NCBI GenBank assembly: GCA_023150375.1
Contig: JAKLLA010000005.1
Coordinates: 186,001 to 250,000 of the forward strand
DNA: 64,000 nt
From: Burkholderiaceae bacterium
GTDB lineage: Bacteria; Pseudomonadota; Gammaproteobacteria; Burkholderiales; Burkholderiaceae_C
Reading direction: 5' to 3'
Shown here: piece by piece, positions 11,049 through 25,228 of the stretch
How the letters are laid out: every line of letters starts with the position of its first letter
Numbering within the stretch: the first letter of the stretch is position 1
Translations under genes and position numbers: made by a program
The notes under the pieces: generated by a model
Seen by the model: only the letters and a program-made list of their open reading frames with translations
Databases searched by the model: none
What the model was told of the DNA's origin: nothing

Positions 11049-12041
11049 TCAATCGGCCGTGAAGCCGGAGGCCTTGATGACCGGCTCCCAGCGTTTCGCC
11101 GCTGCGGTCTGGCGTGACACCAGCTCCTCGATGCTGCCACCCACCGGCAGGAAGCCCAGGGTGGCCAGACGCTCGCGCACCTCCGGCAGCCTGACGACCT
11201 TGGCCAGCGCCTGGTTCCACAGGCCGGTCACCGCCGGCGGCGTGCCCGCGGGCGCGTAGAGGGCGTTGAAGCCCATGCCCGTGATGGCCGGGTAACCCTG
11301 CTCCGCGAAGGTCGGCACGTCCGGCAGCTGCGGCGCGCGCTGTGGCGAGGACACCGCCAGTACGCGCAGCTTGCCGGCACGGTGCTGTTCGGTCAGGCTG
11401 GTCATGACGTCGATGCCCGCGCTGATCTGGCCGCCGATCAGCCCGACGATCATCGGCGCACTGCCCTGGAAGGGCACGTCCTCCATCCTCACGCCGATGG
11501 TGTTGCCCAGCAGCATGCCGAAGAAGTGGTGCGGAGCTCCGCGCGCCGGGATGCCGTAGTTGGCCTTCTGCGGGTTCTGCCTGGCCCAGGCCAAATACTC
11601 GGCCAGCGTCTTCACGGCGGGGTCGGAGCCTGCCGCCATCGCGAAGGGAAACTCGCTCACGGTGCCGATCGGCACCAGGTCGCGCAACGGGTCGTAGCTC
11701 AGCTTGCGGAAGGTAAAGGGGTACAGCGCGGTGAGCGCGTCCGGGCCGAGCATGACGACGCTGCCGTCGCCGGGCGCGGCCTTCAGCGCATCCACGGCAA
11801 GCCGGCCGCCCGCGCCGGGCTTGTTGTCGACCATCACCGGACGCTTCAGCTCGTCCTCGAGCTTCCTGGCCAGCAGGCGGGCGATGGCATCGAAGGAGCC
11901 ACCGGCCGGGAAACCGACCAGCAGGCGCGCCGGTGCGCCCGGCTGGGCCGAGGTACCGAACGGCAGGGCGGCCAGCAGGGCGGCGGCGAGCAGGGCCCGA
12001 TGCAGGCGGCGCCGGGGGGAGGGGGTTGGGAGTGGGGGCAT
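11049..12041 (-). CDS. Bug/TctC-family periplasmic solute-binding protein
   Basis: 330 residues with an Arg-rich Sec signal peptide ending near TSAQPG. The mature part shows the family hallmarks LLVGFPAGGSFDAIARLLA, VDNKPGAGG and the conserved C-terminal Bug fold. Such proteins capture carboxylates for tripartite tricarboxylate transporters. Betaproteobacteria carry many orphan copies, and no TctA/TctB membrane gene lies nearby, so this is an orphan receptor. It sits between a GntR-type regulator and a phosphotransferase gene on the same strand. Ligand unknown. Confidence 0.9.
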   Translation of the reverse strand: MPPLPTPSPRRRLHRALLAAALLAALPFGTSAQPGAPARLLVGFPAGGSFDAIARLLARKLEDELKRPVMVDNKPGAGGRLAVDALKAAPGDGSVVMLGPDALTALYPFTFRKLSYDPLRDLVPIGTVSEFPFAMAAGSDPAVKTLAEYLAWARQNPQKANYGIPARGAPHHFFGMLLGNTIGVRMEDVPFQGSAPMIVGLIGGQISAGIDVMTSLTEQHRAGKLRVLAVSSPQRAPQLPDVPTFAEQGYPAITGMGFNALYAPAGTPPAVTGLWNQALAKVVRLPEVRERLATLGFLPVGGSIEELVSRQTAAAKRWEPVIKASGFTAD

Positions 12042-12094
12042 GTCGGTCTCCTTGTTCGCGTCGGAGCGTCCCTGGCTTGGGTCGCACTGTCCTA

Positions 12095-12105
12095 TTGTCG
12101 GACTG
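12095..12105. promoter_or_regulatory. Candidate GntR/FadR-type operator
   Basis: TTGTCGGACTG contains the GTC-N-GAC core typical of FadR-subfamily operators. It lies 54 bases upstream of the binding-protein gene, whose neighbour encodes a GntR regulator. On the minus strand it falls between possible -35 (TTGGTT) and -10-like elements. Only one imperfect site is seen. Confidence 0.35.
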
Positions 12106-12173
12106 AAAATCGAACCAAGAGAAGGCCCGGGTCGTCGGGGCTTTCCCGGGGGCGGCGGCCTCCTTCTGCAGGG

Positions 12174-12905
12174 TCAGCGCGCCGGTGGAATCGGCTGGTC
12201 CATGTCCAGCCCTGCCACTTCGCAGCCGCGCCGGTAGTCCTGCATGTGGCGCCGTGCCACGGCCTCGGCCGTGCCGGCGTCGCGCCGCTGCAGCGCCTGC
12301 AGCAACTGCCGGTGCACGTCGAGCAGCCGGGCACCGGACTGCGGCAGCTTCGGCGCGATGGCCGCGTAGCCGGCGTGCATGAGCAGACTCACCGGTCCCC
12401 GGGCGAGCAGCAGGGCCTGGTTGTGTGTGGCGGCGGCCACGCCGTCGAGGAAGGTGATGTCGGCCTCCACCGGCGAGGCCCCGGCGGCCACGACGGCCTC
12501 GGTGCGCGCCAGCGCCCGTTGCAGCGCCTCGAGCTCCGCGTCGGTGATCTGCGCCGCCGCCAGGGCGGCGCACAGAGGCTCGAGCGCCGAGGCAACCTCC
12601 CAGACATCACGGAAGCTCACCTGGCGCAGCCGCAGCGCCCGCTCGGCCGTGCTGGCCAGATCGCTCTGGCGCGGCATGGACACCAGCAGCCGCTTGCCGT
12701 CGCGGCGCAGCAGGCCTTCCTGTTCGAGCTGGCGCAGGCCCTCGCGGATCGTCGAACGGTGGACACCGAAGCGGCTGGCCAGCTCGGTCTCCGTGGGCAG
12801 CACGTCGCCCTGCTGCAGACTGCCGTCGACGATGCGCCGCCGCAGGTCGTCCGACACAGCCCGATACGCGGGGGCAAGCTGCAACTTCTCGATGTCGAAG
12901 GCCAT
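12174..12905 (-). CDS. GntR-family (FadR/FCD subgroup) transcriptional regulator
   Basis: 243 residues from the ATG at 12905 (MAFDIEKLQ); an alternative start 23 codons upstream would add an Arg-rich tail and is less likely. The N-terminal winged helix is clear: LRRRIVDGSLQQGDVLPTETELA followed by FGVHRSTIREGLRQLEQEGLL. The C-terminal ~150 residues are helical with His residues compatible with an FCD ligand/metal pocket. It probably controls the adjacent solute-binding protein and phosphotransferase genes through the site at 12095-12105. Effector unknown. Confidence 0.88.
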   Translation of the reverse strand: MAFDIEKLQLAPAYRAVSDDLRRRIVDGSLQQGDVLPTETELASRFGVHRSTIREGLRQLEQEGLLRRDGKRLLVSMPRQSDLASTAERALRLRQVSFRDVWEVASALEPLCAALAAAQITDAELEALQRALARTEAVVAAGASPVEADITFLDGVAAATHNQALLLARGPVSLLMHAGYAAIAPKLPQSGARLLDVHRQLLQALQRRDAGTAEAVARRHMQDYRRGCEVAGLDMDQPIPPAR

Positions 12906-12963
12906 GGGCAGAGGGGGAGGGCGGTGGGCCGGGAGGCACCTGTTGTTGCGGCGACGCGCCTTC

Positions 12964-12993
12964 TTGTACCGCAAAGGCGAAATGCGGCATAAT
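12964..12993 (+). promoter_or_regulatory. Sigma-70 promoter of the rimP-nusA-infB operon
   Basis: TTGTAC at 12964-12969 and CATAAT at 12988-12993, with an 18-base spacer, in an otherwise GC-rich stretch. The predicted start is near 13000, which puts the terminator-like hairpin at the beginning of the transcript. Confidence 0.6.
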
Positions 12994-13013
12994 AGCGGTT
13001 TCGTTAGTCGCTG

Positions 13014-13044
13014 AATGGGCGGTTTTCACCAGCCCATTTTTTTT
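13014..13044 (+). terminator. Intrinsic-terminator-like attenuator in the rimP leader
   Basis: AATGGGCGGT pairs with ACC-A-GCCCATT (one bulged A, TTTC loop), directly followed by a run of eight T from 13037. It lies about 15 bases after the predicted start and 210 bases before rimP. It is a complete intrinsic terminator placed at the front of an essential operon, so read-through must be normal or regulated. Confidence 0.75.
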
Positions 13045-13253
13045 GCTCGGACGTCGTCTTGCGTTCGTGGGGCTCCATGCGGGTCTGCTTCGGCGGGCTT
13101 GCGCCACCCACGTGACGAAGCGGTGAACGGGGAGCTGCGGCAGCCTTTGGGCGTGGCGAGGCAGGGAGTCGACGGCAGTCGGCAACCTGAATCTGCTGGC
13201 GTCGCTCAGGCTGCCGTTTGTACTGGTGTCTTGCCTGAGGGGAATGCGCGTCG

Positions 13254-13859
13254 ATGAGTTGGCAGCTGGCTGTGGAACGTACTGTGACCGGGATGGGCTA
13301 CGAGCTCGTCGACTGTGGGCGCAGTGCGGGGGGCTTGTTGTCCGTTTTCATCGACCGCCTGCCGGGTCGGCAGTATCCCTCCGGTGAGGGTGAGCATGTC
13401 ACCGTCGACGACTGCGAGCTGGTGACGCGCCAGTTGCAGTATGTGCTCGAGGTCGAGGGCTGCGAATATGCGCGCCTCGAGGTGTCTTCCCCGGGTCTGG
13501 ATCGGCCGCTGCGCAAGGAGGCCGACTTCGTCCGCTTCGCCGGTGCCGAGATCGAGCTGACGCTCAAGCGTCCCTTCCAGGGGCGCAAGAAATACCGTGG
13601 CGTGCTGCAGCAGGTGTCGGTCGAGGCGGGTGCCGAGGCCGGGTCGCCTGCGGCCGCGCCGGGCTTCGAGCTGGTGTTTCGCGACGGCCAGGAAGACAAG
13701 GTGTTGGGTTTTGTGCTCGACGAGGTCCGCGAGACCCGGCTGGTGCCGGTCGTGGACTTCAAGCGGGGGCGCAGGCGCCCGGATGCGCAGGCAGCGGCCG
13801 ATCAGGCTGGGCTGCCTTCTGCGCACGGGTCGAAGGAATCCGGAGGTCACGAAGAATGA
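13254..13859 (+). CDS. rimP: Ribosome maturation factor RimP
   Basis: 201 residues, somewhat longer than the common 150-170 because of a C-terminal basic/Ala-rich tail. RimP helps assemble the 30S head (S12 incorporation). Family features are the opening alpha/beta segment with GYELVDC, the strand [12 protein letters not shown] and the C-terminal SH3-like domain with NkAR-like replacement [10 protein letters not shown]. It is first in the conserved rimP-nusA-infB-rbfA-truB operon and its stop overlaps the nusA ATG by four bases. It is preceded by a 250-base leader with an intrinsic-terminator-like hairpin. Confidence 0.95.
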   Translation: MSWQLAVERTVTGMGYELVDCGRSAGGLLSVFIDRLPGRQYPSGEGEHVTVDDCELVTRQLQYVLEVEGCEYARLEVSSPGLDRPLRKEADFVRFAGAEIELTLKRPFQGRKKYRGVLQQVSVEAGAEAGSPAAAPGFELVFRDGQEDKVLGFVLDEVRETRLVPVVDFKRGRRRPDAQAAADQAGLPSAHGSKESGGHEE

Positions 13860-15334
13860 ACCGCGAACTGTTGATGCTGGTGGACGCGATCTCGCGCGAG
13901 AAGAATGTCGATCGCGAGGTGGTGTTCGGTGCCGTCGAGTCGGCGCTGGCCTCCGCGACGAAGAAGCTCTACGAGGGCGAGGTCGACATCCGTGTGGCCA
14001 TCGACCGCGAGACCGGTGTGTACGAGACCTTCCGGCGCTGGCACGTGGTGCCCGACGAGGCCGGCCTGCAGCAGCCCGAGGCGGAGATCCTGCACTTCGA
14101 GGCCAAGGAGCAGATCGACGACATCGAGGTGGGTGACTACCTCGAGGAGCCGGTCGAGTCCGTGCCGATCGGGCGCATCGGCGCCCAGGCGGCCAAGCAG
14201 GTCATCCTGCAGAAGATCCGTGATGCCGAGCGCGAGACGCTGCTCAACGATTTCCTTTCGCGTGGCGACAAGATCTTCTCCGGCACGGTCAAGCGCCTGG
14301 ACAAGGGCGACCTGATCATCGAGAGCGGCCGGGTCGAAGGGCGCCTGAAGCGCAGCGAGCTGATCCCCAAGGAAAACCTGCGCAGCGGCGACCGCGTGCG
14401 GGCGATGATCATGGAGGTCGACCCGACCCTGCGCGGACCGCAGATCGTGCTGTCGCGCTCGGCGCCCGAGTTCATGGTCGAACTGTTCCGCCAGGAGGTG
14501 CCCGAGATCGAGCAGAGCCTGCTGGAGATCAAGAGCTGCGCGCGGGATCCTGGCAGCCGCGCCAAGATTGCGGTGGTCTCGTACGACAAGCGGGTCGACC
14601 CGATCGGCACCTGCGTGGGCGTGCGCGGCTCGCGGGTCAATGCCGTGACCAACGAGCTGGCCGGCGAGCGCGTGGACATCGTGCTGTGGTCGGAGGACCC
14701 GGCGCAGTTCGTCATCGGCGCGCTGGCGCCGGCGAACGTGCAGTCCATCGTCGTCGACGAGGAGAAGCACGCGATGGACGTGGTGGTCGACGAGGAGAAC
14801 CTCGCCATCGCCATCGGCCGCGGCGGGCAGAACGTGCGCCTGGCCTCGGAGCTGACCGGCTGGAAGATCAACATCATGACGGCCGAGGAATCGGCCGCCA
14901 AGCAGGCCGTCGAGAGCGATGCGATCCGCAAGCTCTTCGTCGAGAAGCTCGATGTGGACGAGGAGGTCGCCGACATCCTCATCGCCGAGGGCTTCACCAG
15001 CCTGGAGGAAGTGGCCTACGTGCCGCTTCAGGAGATGCTCGAGATCGAGTCCTTCGACGAGGATACGGTTCACGAGCTGCGCAATCGCGCCAAGGACGTG
15101 CTGCTGACGATGGAAATCGCCAGGGAGGAGCGCGTCGACGAGGTGTCGCAGGACCTGCGCGATCTGGAGGGGCTGACCTCCGAGCTGATCGCGAAGCTGG
15201 CCGAAGGCGGCATCCATACCCGCGACGATCTGGCCGATCTGGCGGTGGACGAGTTGACCGAGATGACCGGTGTCGACGAAGCCGCCGCCAAGGCCCTGAT
15301 CATGAAGGCGCGTGAACACTGGTTCACCGCCTGA
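13856..15334 (+). CDS. nusA: Transcription termination/antitermination factor NusA
   Basis: 492 residues, normal for proteobacterial NusA. It binds RNA polymerase and nascent RNA to control pausing, termination and antitermination. Order of domains: N-terminal RNAP-binding domain (1-~125), S1 domain (~135-200; [15 protein letters not shown]), KH1 and KH2 (~230-345; the sequence [19 protein letters not shown] is KH2), then two acidic C-terminal repeats (~365-490) as in gammaproteobacterial and betaproteobacterial NusA. Translation is coupled to rimP through an ATGA overlap. The protein could act back on the leader terminator upstream of rimP. Confidence 0.98.
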   Translation: MNRELLMLVDAISREKNVDREVVFGAVESALASATKKLYEGEVDIRVAIDRETGVYETFRRWHVVPDEAGLQQPEAEILHFEAKEQIDDIEVGDYLEEPVESVPIGRIGAQAAKQVILQKIRDAERETLLNDFLSRGDKIFSGTVKRLDKGDLIIESGRVEGRLKRSELIPKENLRSGDRVRAMIMEVDPTLRGPQIVLSRSAPEFMVELFRQEVPEIEQSLLEIKSCARDPGSRAKIAVVSYDKRVDPIGTCVGVRGSRVNAVTNELAGERVDIVLWSEDPAQFVIGALAPANVQSIVVDEEKHAMDVVVDEENLAIAIGRGGQNVRLASELTGWKINIMTAEESAAKQAVESDAIRKLFVEKLDVDEEVADILIAEGFTSLEEVAYVPLQEMLEIESFDEDTVHELRNRAKDVLLTMEIAREERVDEVSQDLRDLEGLTSELIAKLAEGGIHTRDDLADLAVDELTEMTGVDEAAAKALIMKAREHWFTA

Positions 15335-15406
15335 CCCGTCGCTGCAAGACTGACCGCCCCGACCGAGAGCTGACCCCTCGCACGCACGTCGCAAGGAATA
15401 GAAGAC

Positions 15407-18400
15407 ATGGCTGTGACCACCGTTGCCCAGTTCGCTGCCGAGCTGAATCGCCCGGCATCGACGCTGCTCGAGCAACTTCAACATGCAGGCGTGAGCAAGG
15501 CGTCGGCCGGCGACGCGCTCACCGATGCGGACAAGGAAAAGCTGCTGGCTTTCCTGCGCGTGTCGCATGGCACGCAGTCCTCGGACCGCAAGAAGATCAC
15601 GCTGACGAAGAAGTCCACCAGCGAGATCAAGCAGGCCGACGCCTCCGGCAAGGCCCGCACGATCCAGGTGGAGGTGCGCAAGAAGCGCGTCTTCGTCAAG
15701 CGCGACGATCTGGCCGGCGGTGCAGCCTCGATGACCGAAGAGGACGCCGAGCAGGCTGAACTGGCCCGTCGCGAGGAGGAGGCCCGTCTGGAGGCCGAGC
15801 GGCTGCGTCAGGAAGAGCAGGCTGCGGCCGAGCGGCGTGCGGCCGAGGAGCGTGAGCGCGCCGAACGGGCCGAGCGCGAGGCGCGCGAGGCGCGTGAGCG
15901 GGCCGAGCGCGAGGCCGCCGAACGGGCTGCTGCCGAAGAGGCTCAGCGCGCCGCTGCGGCCGCTGCCGCCGAACAGGCCGCAGCCCGTGCCGCGGCCGAG
16001 CAGAGCGGCCCTGCCCAGCGGCGTGCCGCTGCGATGGCCGAGGCTGCCGCGCTGGAGGCTTCGCGCCGCAATGCCATGTCGCGCAACAACCCGGCTGCCA
16101 CCGCGGCAGCAGCGGCTGCGGCTGCGGCGTCTGCCCAGGCGCCTGTGCCGACTCCGGCTGCGGCCGCGGCTGCGACGGTCGAGGTGAAGGCCGCGACCGA
16201 GTCGACCGCGCCTGCCGCGGCGGCCACCCCGGCCGCGAGCGAGCCCGCTCCCGCGCCCGCCCCGATTCCCGTGCCGCCGCGTGGCGCGGCGCCGGCTCCC
16301 GCGCCGACGCCCGTCGTCGCCCGGGCCCCGGCCGCACCGGCCGGCCCGGGTCCGGCTTCGGGCCTGCGGGTGGTCAAGGCGGCCGACATCGCCGCCGGCG
16401 AGGCCCAGAAGCAGGCCGACCTGGAGCGCCGCCGCAAGGCCGCCGAGGCCGAGGCCGCGGCGATCCGCGCCATGATGGCCGCGCCGAAGAAGGTGCTGAC
16501 CGCCAAGAAGCCCGAGGAGCCCAAGCCGGCGGCTGCCGCGGCGCCGGGCGCGCCGGCCAAGGACGGCATCAAGGGCACCATCCACAAGCCGAAGACGGCC
16601 GCAGGCGCGCCGGCGCCGGCGGGTGCCAAGCCGGGCGACAAGAAGTCGGTCAAGTCCGAGAAGCTGTCGTCCAGCTGGGCCGACGATGCCAAGAAGAAGG
16701 GCGCCGGGGCGCCGAAGGGGCGCGGCCCGGACACCTCCCGTGGTGGCTGGCGTGCGCCGGCGGGCGGTCGGGGCGGACGTCGCGGCGAGCGCGGCGACGG
16801 CGGTTCGACCTTCTCGGCGCCGGTCGAGCAGCAGGTCTACGAGGTGCATGTGCCCGAGACCATCTCGGTGGCCGATCTGGCCCACAAGATGTCGGTCAAG
16901 GCCTCCGAGGTGATCAAGCAGCTGATGAAGCTGGGCCAGATGGTCACCATCAACCAGCAGCTGGACCAGGAAACGGCCATGATCGTGGTCGAGGAAATGG
17001 GCCACAAGGCGCTGGCGGCCAAGCTGGACGACCCGGATGCCTTCCTGCTGGAAGAACATGCGGCGCAGGAGTCCGGCGAGTCGATCCAGCGCCCGCCGGT
17101 GGTGACCGTGATGGGCCACGTCGACCACGGCAAGACCTCGCTGCTGGACTACATCCGTCGCGCCCGTGTGGCCGCGGGCGAGGCCGGCGGCATCACGCAG
17201 CACATCGGCGCCTACCACGTCGAGACGCCGCGCGGCGTGATCACCTTCCTCGACACCCCGGGTCACGAGGCCTTCACGGCCATGCGGGCCCGCGGTGCCA
17301 AGGCCACCGACATCGTCATCCTGGTGGTGGCGGCCGACGACGGCGTGATGCCGCAGACCAAGGAAGCCATCGCCCACGCGAAGGCCGCCGAGGTGCCGCT
17401 GGTGGTGGCGATCAACAAGATCGACAAGCCCGACTCCAACCTCGAGCGCGTGCGCAGCGAGCTGGTGGCCGAGGGCGTGGTGCCCGAAGAGTTCGGCGGC
17501 GACTCGCCGTTCTGCCCGGTGTCGGCCAAGACGGGAGCCGGTATCGACGCGCTGCTCGAGCAGGTGCTGCTGCAGGCCGAGGTGCTGGAGCTGAAGGCGC
17601 CGGTGGATGCGCTGGCCAAGGGCCTGGTGATCGAAGCCCGCCTGGACAAGGGCCGCGGCCCGGTGGCCACGGTGCTGGTGCAGTCCGGCACGCTCAAGCG
17701 CGGCGACGCGGTGCTGGCCGGCCAGAGCTTCGGCCGGGTGCGCGCCATGCTCGACGAGGACGGCAAGCCCTGCCAGGAGGCCGGGCCGTCGATCCCCGTG
17801 GAGATCCAGGGTCTCACCGAAGTGCCGCAGGCCGGCGACGAGTTCATGGTGCTGGCCGACGAGCGGCGCGCCCGTGAAATCGCCACCTTCCGCCAGGGCA
17901 AGTACCGCGAAGTGACGCTGAACAAGCGCCAGGCCGCGAACCTGGAGAGCGTGTTCGAGTCGATGGGTCAGGGCAACGTCCAGACCCTGCCGCTGATCAT
18001 CAAGGCCGACGTGCAGGGCTCGCAGGAGGCGCTGGCTTCCTCGCTGCTCAAGCTCTCGACCGACGAGGTCAAGGTGCAGATCGTGCACGCGGCGGTGGGC
18101 GGCATCAGCGAGTCGGACATCAACCTGGCGCTGGCCTCCAAGGCGATCGTCATCGGCTTCAACACCCGCGCCGACGCGAATGCCCGCAAGCTCGCCGAGG
18201 GCAACGGCGTCGACATCCGGTACTACAACATCATTTACGACGCGGTCGACGAGATCAAGGCGGCCATGTCGGGGATGCTGGCACCGGAGCAGCGCGAGGA
18301 GGCCATCGGCACGGCCGAGATCCGTCAGGTCTTCGTGGCGACCAAGATCGGCACCATTGCCGGCTCGATGGTCACGTCGGGCCTGGTGCGCCGCAACTGC

Positions 18401-18592
18401 CGCTTCCGCCTGCTGCGCGAGAACATCGTCATCTACACCGGCGAGGTCGAATCGGTCCGCCGTCTCAAGGACGATGTCAAGGAAGTCAAGGAAGGCTTCG
18501 AATGCGGCATCAAGCTCAAGAACTACACCGACATCGCCGAGGGCGACCAGCTCGAGTTCTTCGAGATCAAGGAAGTGGCCCGCACCCTGTGA
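15407..18592 (+). CDS. infB: Translation initiation factor IF-2
   Basis: 1061 residues, at the long end for IF-2. The GTPase places initiator tRNA on the 30S subunit. The N-terminal subdomain (1-~60, [16 protein letters not shown]) is followed by a very long charged then Ala/Pro-rich low-complexity linker (~110-460). The conserved core begins near residue 480: a second IF2N domain, then the G domain with [12 protein letters not shown] near residue 569, DTPGHEAF and NKID, then the domain II-IV C-terminus ending with the C1/C2 tRNA-binding parts. Length variation is confined to the linker. Confidence 0.98.
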   Translation: MAVTTVAQFAAELNRPASTLLEQLQHAGVSKASAGDALTDADKEKLLAFLRVSHGTQSSDRKKITLTKKSTSEIKQADASGKARTIQVEVRKKRVFVKRDDLAGGAASMTEEDAEQAELARREEEARLEAERLRQEEQAAAERRAAEERERAERAEREAREARERAEREAAERAAAEEAQRAAAAAAAEQAAARAAAEQSGPAQRRAAAMAEAAALEASRRNAMSRNNPAATAAAAAAAAASAQAPVPTPAAAAAATVEVKAATESTAPAAAATPAASEPAPAPAPIPVPPRGAAPAPAPTPVVARAPAAPAGPGPASGLRVVKAADIAAGEAQKQADLERRRKAAEAEAAAIRAMMAAPKKVLTAKKPEEPKPAAAAAPGAPAKDGIKGTIHKPKTAAGAPAPAGAKPGDKKSVKSEKLSSSWADDAKKKGAGAPKGRGPDTSRGGWRAPAGGRGGRRGERGDGGSTFSAPVEQQVYEVHVPETISVADLAHKMSVKASEVIKQLMKLGQMVTINQQLDQETAMIVVEEMGHKALAAKLDDPDAFLLEEHAAQESGESIQRPPVVTVMGHVDHGKTSLLDYIRRARVAAGEAGGITQHIGAYHVETPRGVITFLDTPGHEAFTAMRARGAKATDIVILVVAADDGVMPQTKEAIAHAKAAEVPLVVAINKIDKPDSNLERVRSELVAEGVVPEEFGGDSPFCPVSAKTGAGIDALLEQVLLQAEVLELKAPVDALAKGLVIEARLDKGRGPVATVLVQSGTLKRGDAVLAGQSFGRVRAMLDEDGKPCQEAGPSIPVEIQGLTEVPQAGDEFMVLADERRAREIATFRQGKYREVTLNKRQAANLESVFESMGQGNVQTLPLIIKADVQGSQEALASSLLKLSTDEVKVQIVHAAVGGISESDINLALASKAIVIGFNTRADANARKLAEGNGVDIRYYNIIYDAVDEIKAAMSGMLAPEQREEAIGTAEIRQVFVATKIGTIAGSMVTSGLVRRNCRFRLLRENIVIYTGEVESVRRLKDDVKEVKEGFECGIKLKNYTDIAEGDQLEFFEIKEVARTL

Positions 18593-18638
18593 GCCCCCAC
18601 GCTCCTGCGGGTCGCTGTCCCCCGACGGGGCTCGTGCA

Positions 18639-18662
18639 GCGGACCGGCAGAGCCGGATCCGC
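18639..18662. repeat. Dispersed intergenic palindrome, copy A
   Basis: GCGGACCGGC-AGA-GCCGGATCCGC, a near-perfect hairpin with one bulged base. Related hairpins occur at 41231-41254 (inverse orientation) and 55619-55643. It lies between infB and rbfA. Confidence 0.5.
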
Positions 18663-18687
18663 GCACGCGGCTCGATAGGAGCTTCGG

Positions 18688-18716
18688 GAGCCCCGCCTTG
18701 GCGGGGCTCGTTGTTT
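18688..18716 (+). terminator. Terminator-like hairpin between infB and rbfA
   Basis: A 9-base-pair perfect stem, GAGCCCCGC with GCGGGGCTC around a CTTG loop, followed by GTTGTTT. It ends 11 bases before the rbfA start, so it may reduce downstream expression or protect the infB 3' end. Confidence 0.6.
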
Positions 18717-18727
18717 GAAGGAACCTC

Positions 18728-19099
18728 ATGCGACACAAGCGAGCCACCCCCAACCGCAGCTTTCGCGTGGCCGACCAGATCCAGCGCGATGTGGCCGAGC
18801 TGATCCGCGAGCTGAAGGATCCGCGCATCGGCATGGTGACGATCAGTGGCGTGGACGTCACGCCGGATTACGCCCATGCCAAGATCTTCTTCTCGGTGCT
18901 GGTCGGCGACGCGGCCGAGAGCGAGCTGGCCCTGAACGAGGCCGCCGGCTTCCTGCGCAACGGCCTGTTCAAGCGCCTGCAGATCCACACCGTGCCGACG
19001 CTGCATTTCCATTTCGACCGCACCACCGAGCGTGCGGCCGACCTGAACGCGCTGATCCTCCAGGCCAACGCCAGCCGGGCCAAGGACGGCGAGGACTGA
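18728..19099 (+). CDS. rbfA: 30S ribosome-binding factor RbfA
   Basis: 123 residues, normal length. RbfA binds immature 30S subunits and helps 16S rRNA 5'-end maturation and cold adaptation. Visible family features are the N-terminal [42 protein letters not shown] and [19 protein letters not shown]. The KH-like fold is complete. It lies 135 bases after infB, behind a terminator-like hairpin, and 8 bases before truB. Confidence 0.97.
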   Translation: MRHKRATPNRSFRVADQIQRDVAELIRELKDPRIGMVTISGVDVTPDYAHAKIFFSVLVGDAAESELALNEAAGFLRNGLFKRLQIHTVPTLHFHFDRTTERAADLNALILQANASRAKDGED

Positions 19100-19107
19100 G
19101 CCGCATC

Positions 19108-20166
19108 ATGTCCGTCGACACGACGACCGCCGCCGACGCTGCCGCGCCGGCCCGCATGGAACACAAGCCTGCCGACGCCGCCGCGCGCGTGCGCCTGCCG
19201 CGGCGCGCCCTGCACGGCGTGCTGCTGCTGGACAAGCCGCTGGGCTGGACCAGCAACGATGCGCTGCAGAAGGTCAAGAACCTGCTGCGCGCCGAGAAGG
19301 CCGGCCACACCGGCACGCTCGACCCGCTGGCCACCGGGCTGCTGCCGCTGTGCTTCGGCGGTGCGACCAAGTTCAGCCAGGTCAGCCTGGAGGCCGACAA
19401 GGCCTACCGGGCCACCTTGCGGCTGGGCCAGCGCACCGAGGGCGGCGACCGCGAGGGCCAGGTGATCGAGGAGCGCCCGGTGCAGACCGACCGCGCCGCG
19501 ATCGAGGCGGCCTGCGCGGCGCTGACCGGCGAAATCGAGCAGCTGCCGCCGATGCACTCGGCGCTGAAGGTGCAGGGCCGTGCGCTGTACGAGTACGCCC
19601 GGGCCGGGCAGACCGTCGAGCGCCAGCCGCGCCGGGTGACGATTCACGCGATTCACATCGTGGCCTGGCAGGCTGAGCAGCCCGACACCCTGGTGATCGA
19701 TGTGCGCTGCAGCAAGGGCACCTACATCCGCACGCTGGCCGAGGACCTCGGCGAGCGGCTGGGCTGCGGCGCCCACCTGGCCGGGCTGGTGCGCACCTCG
19801 GCCGGACCGCTGTCACTGGCCGAGGCGGTGTCGCTGGACGCGCTGCTGGCGATGGACGACGAGGAACGCCTCGCACGCCTGCGTGCGCCCGACGTGCTGC
19901 TGGCCGACTGGCCGCGCGTGGAGCTGAGCCTGGCCGAGGCCGGGCGGTTCCTGTCCGGTGCGCGTCGGCGGCTCGACCAGCCCGATGCGGCGCACCTGCG
20001 CGTCTACGGCCCGGGCGGACATGCCTTCCTGGGCAGCGCCCACCTGAAGGGCGGCGAGCTGATCGCCGACCGCCTGCTCAGTCCGGTCGAGGTCGAAGCC
20101 CAGCTGCTCGCGGCCCAGGCCGCCCTGAACCGTGCCGCGGCCCGCAGCGCCGCCGCCCCCATCTGA
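19108..20166 (+). CDS. truB: tRNA pseudouridine(55) synthase TruB
   Basis: 352 residues from ATG 19108, 8 bases after the rbfA stop. TruB converts U55 of the tRNA T-loop to pseudouridine. The catalytic block [15 protein letters not shown] contains the essential Asp at residue 72; [13 protein letters not shown] precedes it and [15 protein letters not shown] is the conserved second motif. The N-terminal ~30 residues are an Ala-rich extension before the core. It is the last gene of the conserved rimP-to-truB block. Confidence 0.97.
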   Translation: MSVDTTTAADAAAPARMEHKPADAAARVRLPRRALHGVLLLDKPLGWTSNDALQKVKNLLRAEKAGHTGTLDPLATGLLPLCFGGATKFSQVSLEADKAYRATLRLGQRTEGGDREGQVIEERPVQTDRAAIEAACAALTGEIEQLPPMHSALKVQGRALYEYARAGQTVERQPRRVTIHAIHIVAWQAEQPDTLVIDVRCSKGTYIRTLAEDLGERLGCGAHLAGLVRTSAGPLSLAEAVSLDALLAMDDEERLARLRAPDVLLADWPRVELSLAEAGRFLSGARRRLDQPDAAHLRVYGPGGHAFLGSAHLKGGELIADRLLSPVEVEAQLLAAQAALNRAAARSAAAPI

Positions 20167-20210
20167 ACACCCCGGCCCGGATCCTCCGAACAGGCCCACC
20201 CCCGAGCATC

Positions 20211-22036
<1,826 letters not shown>

Positions 22037-22040
<4 letters not shown>

Positions 22041-22972
22041 ACGGCGCGCGGCACGCCCGCGCCGTCGCCCTGATGGTGCTGGTCACGCTGCTGTGGAGCA
22101 GCGCGGGGGTGGTGTCGCGTCACCTGGAGGCTGCGCGCGGCTTCGAGGTGACCTTCTGGCGCAGCGCCTTCAATGCGCTGGCCCTGCTGGTCGTGCTCGG
22201 CGTCATGCGGGGCGGTGCGCTGTGGCGCAGTCTGCGTGAGGCGCCGCCGGTGCTCTGGCTGTCCGGGCTGTGCTGGGCGGTCATGTTCACCGCCTTCATG
22301 CTGGCGCTGACGCTGACCTCGGTGGCCAACGTGCTGGTCACGATGTCCATCGGCCCCCTGCTGACGGCACTGCTGGCCCGACTGTTCCTGGGCCACCGGC
22401 TGCCGCTGCGCACCTGGGTGGCCATCGGGCTGGCCGGGGTGGGCATTGCCTGGATGTTCGGCCACGAGGTGCAGGCAGCCGACGCGCGCAGCCTGGCCGG
22501 CATGGCCGTGGCGCTGGCGGTGCCGCTGGCCGCGGCGGTCAACTTCACCGTGATGCAGCACGCGCTGCACCGGCGCGTCGACCCGGACGACAGTCTGGGC
22601 GGCGAGACCCCCGCCACGCCGGACATGCTGCCGGCGGTGCTGGTGGGCGCGCTGCTCTCCTCGCTGGCGACGCTGCCGCTGGCCTGGCCGCTGCAGGCCT
22701 CCGGGCACGATCTGGTTCTGCTGGCCGGACTGGGCGTGTTCCAGCTGGCCGTGCCCTGCCTGCTGGTGGTCGGCCTGACCCGGGTGCTGCCGGCGCCGGA
22801 GATCTCGCTGCTCGGCCTGCTGGAGGTCATCTTCGGCGTGCTCTGGGCCTGGTGGGGCGCCGGCGAAGCGCCGGGCCAGGGCGCACTCACCGGGGGTGCG
22901 CTGGTGCTGGCCGCCCTGCTCGGCAACGAGCTGATCGCGCTGCGGCAGCGCCAGCGGCCGGTCGGCGCCTGA
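22037..22972 (+). CDS. EamA/DMT-superfamily transporter
   Basis: 311 residues with about ten hydrophobic segments arranged as two EamA repeats, the fold of drug/metabolite exporters in the inner membrane. The N-terminal repeat starts ALMVLVTLLWSSAGVVSRHLE and the second repeat begins near residue 155 with AVALAVPLAAAVNFTVMQH. It starts at an ATGA overlap with typA, so it is translationally coupled. The substrate is unknown; amino acids or metabolites are typical for the family. Confidence 0.85.
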
Positions 22973-22981
22973 ACGATCCGG

Positions 22982-23001
22982 CTGCGGGCGCTCGCCCGCA
23001 G
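22982..23001 (+). terminator. Hairpin after the DMT transporter gene
   Basis: CTGCGGGC and GCCCGCAG form an 8-base-pair stem with a GCTC loop 9 bases after the stop. There is no T run, so termination activity is uncertain. Confidence 0.35.
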
Positions 23002-23176
23002 GGGCTGGACCGCGCGCGCCGGGCACGGGCCTGCGGGCAGGTCGCGGGTGCTGCGCGAGGTCAAGGGGGCGGGCTCTGCGATGGCCGCCCGAGTCGTCGC
23101 GCGGCGGTGGCTCTGCCAGCATCTCCGGGTGACATGCCGCGCGGATCGCACGCGGCGGCGGCCCGAGGAGGAACCG

Positions 23177-25224
<2,048 letters not shown>

Positions 25225-25228
<4 letters not shown>

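Noticed and set aside
13847-19012. A very long open frame on the minus strand opposite nusA and infB
   Set aside because: It is a shadow of the well-supported plus-strand genes; high GC keeps stop codons rare in the antisense frame, and its composition (His/Arg/Gln-rich) is not protein-like.
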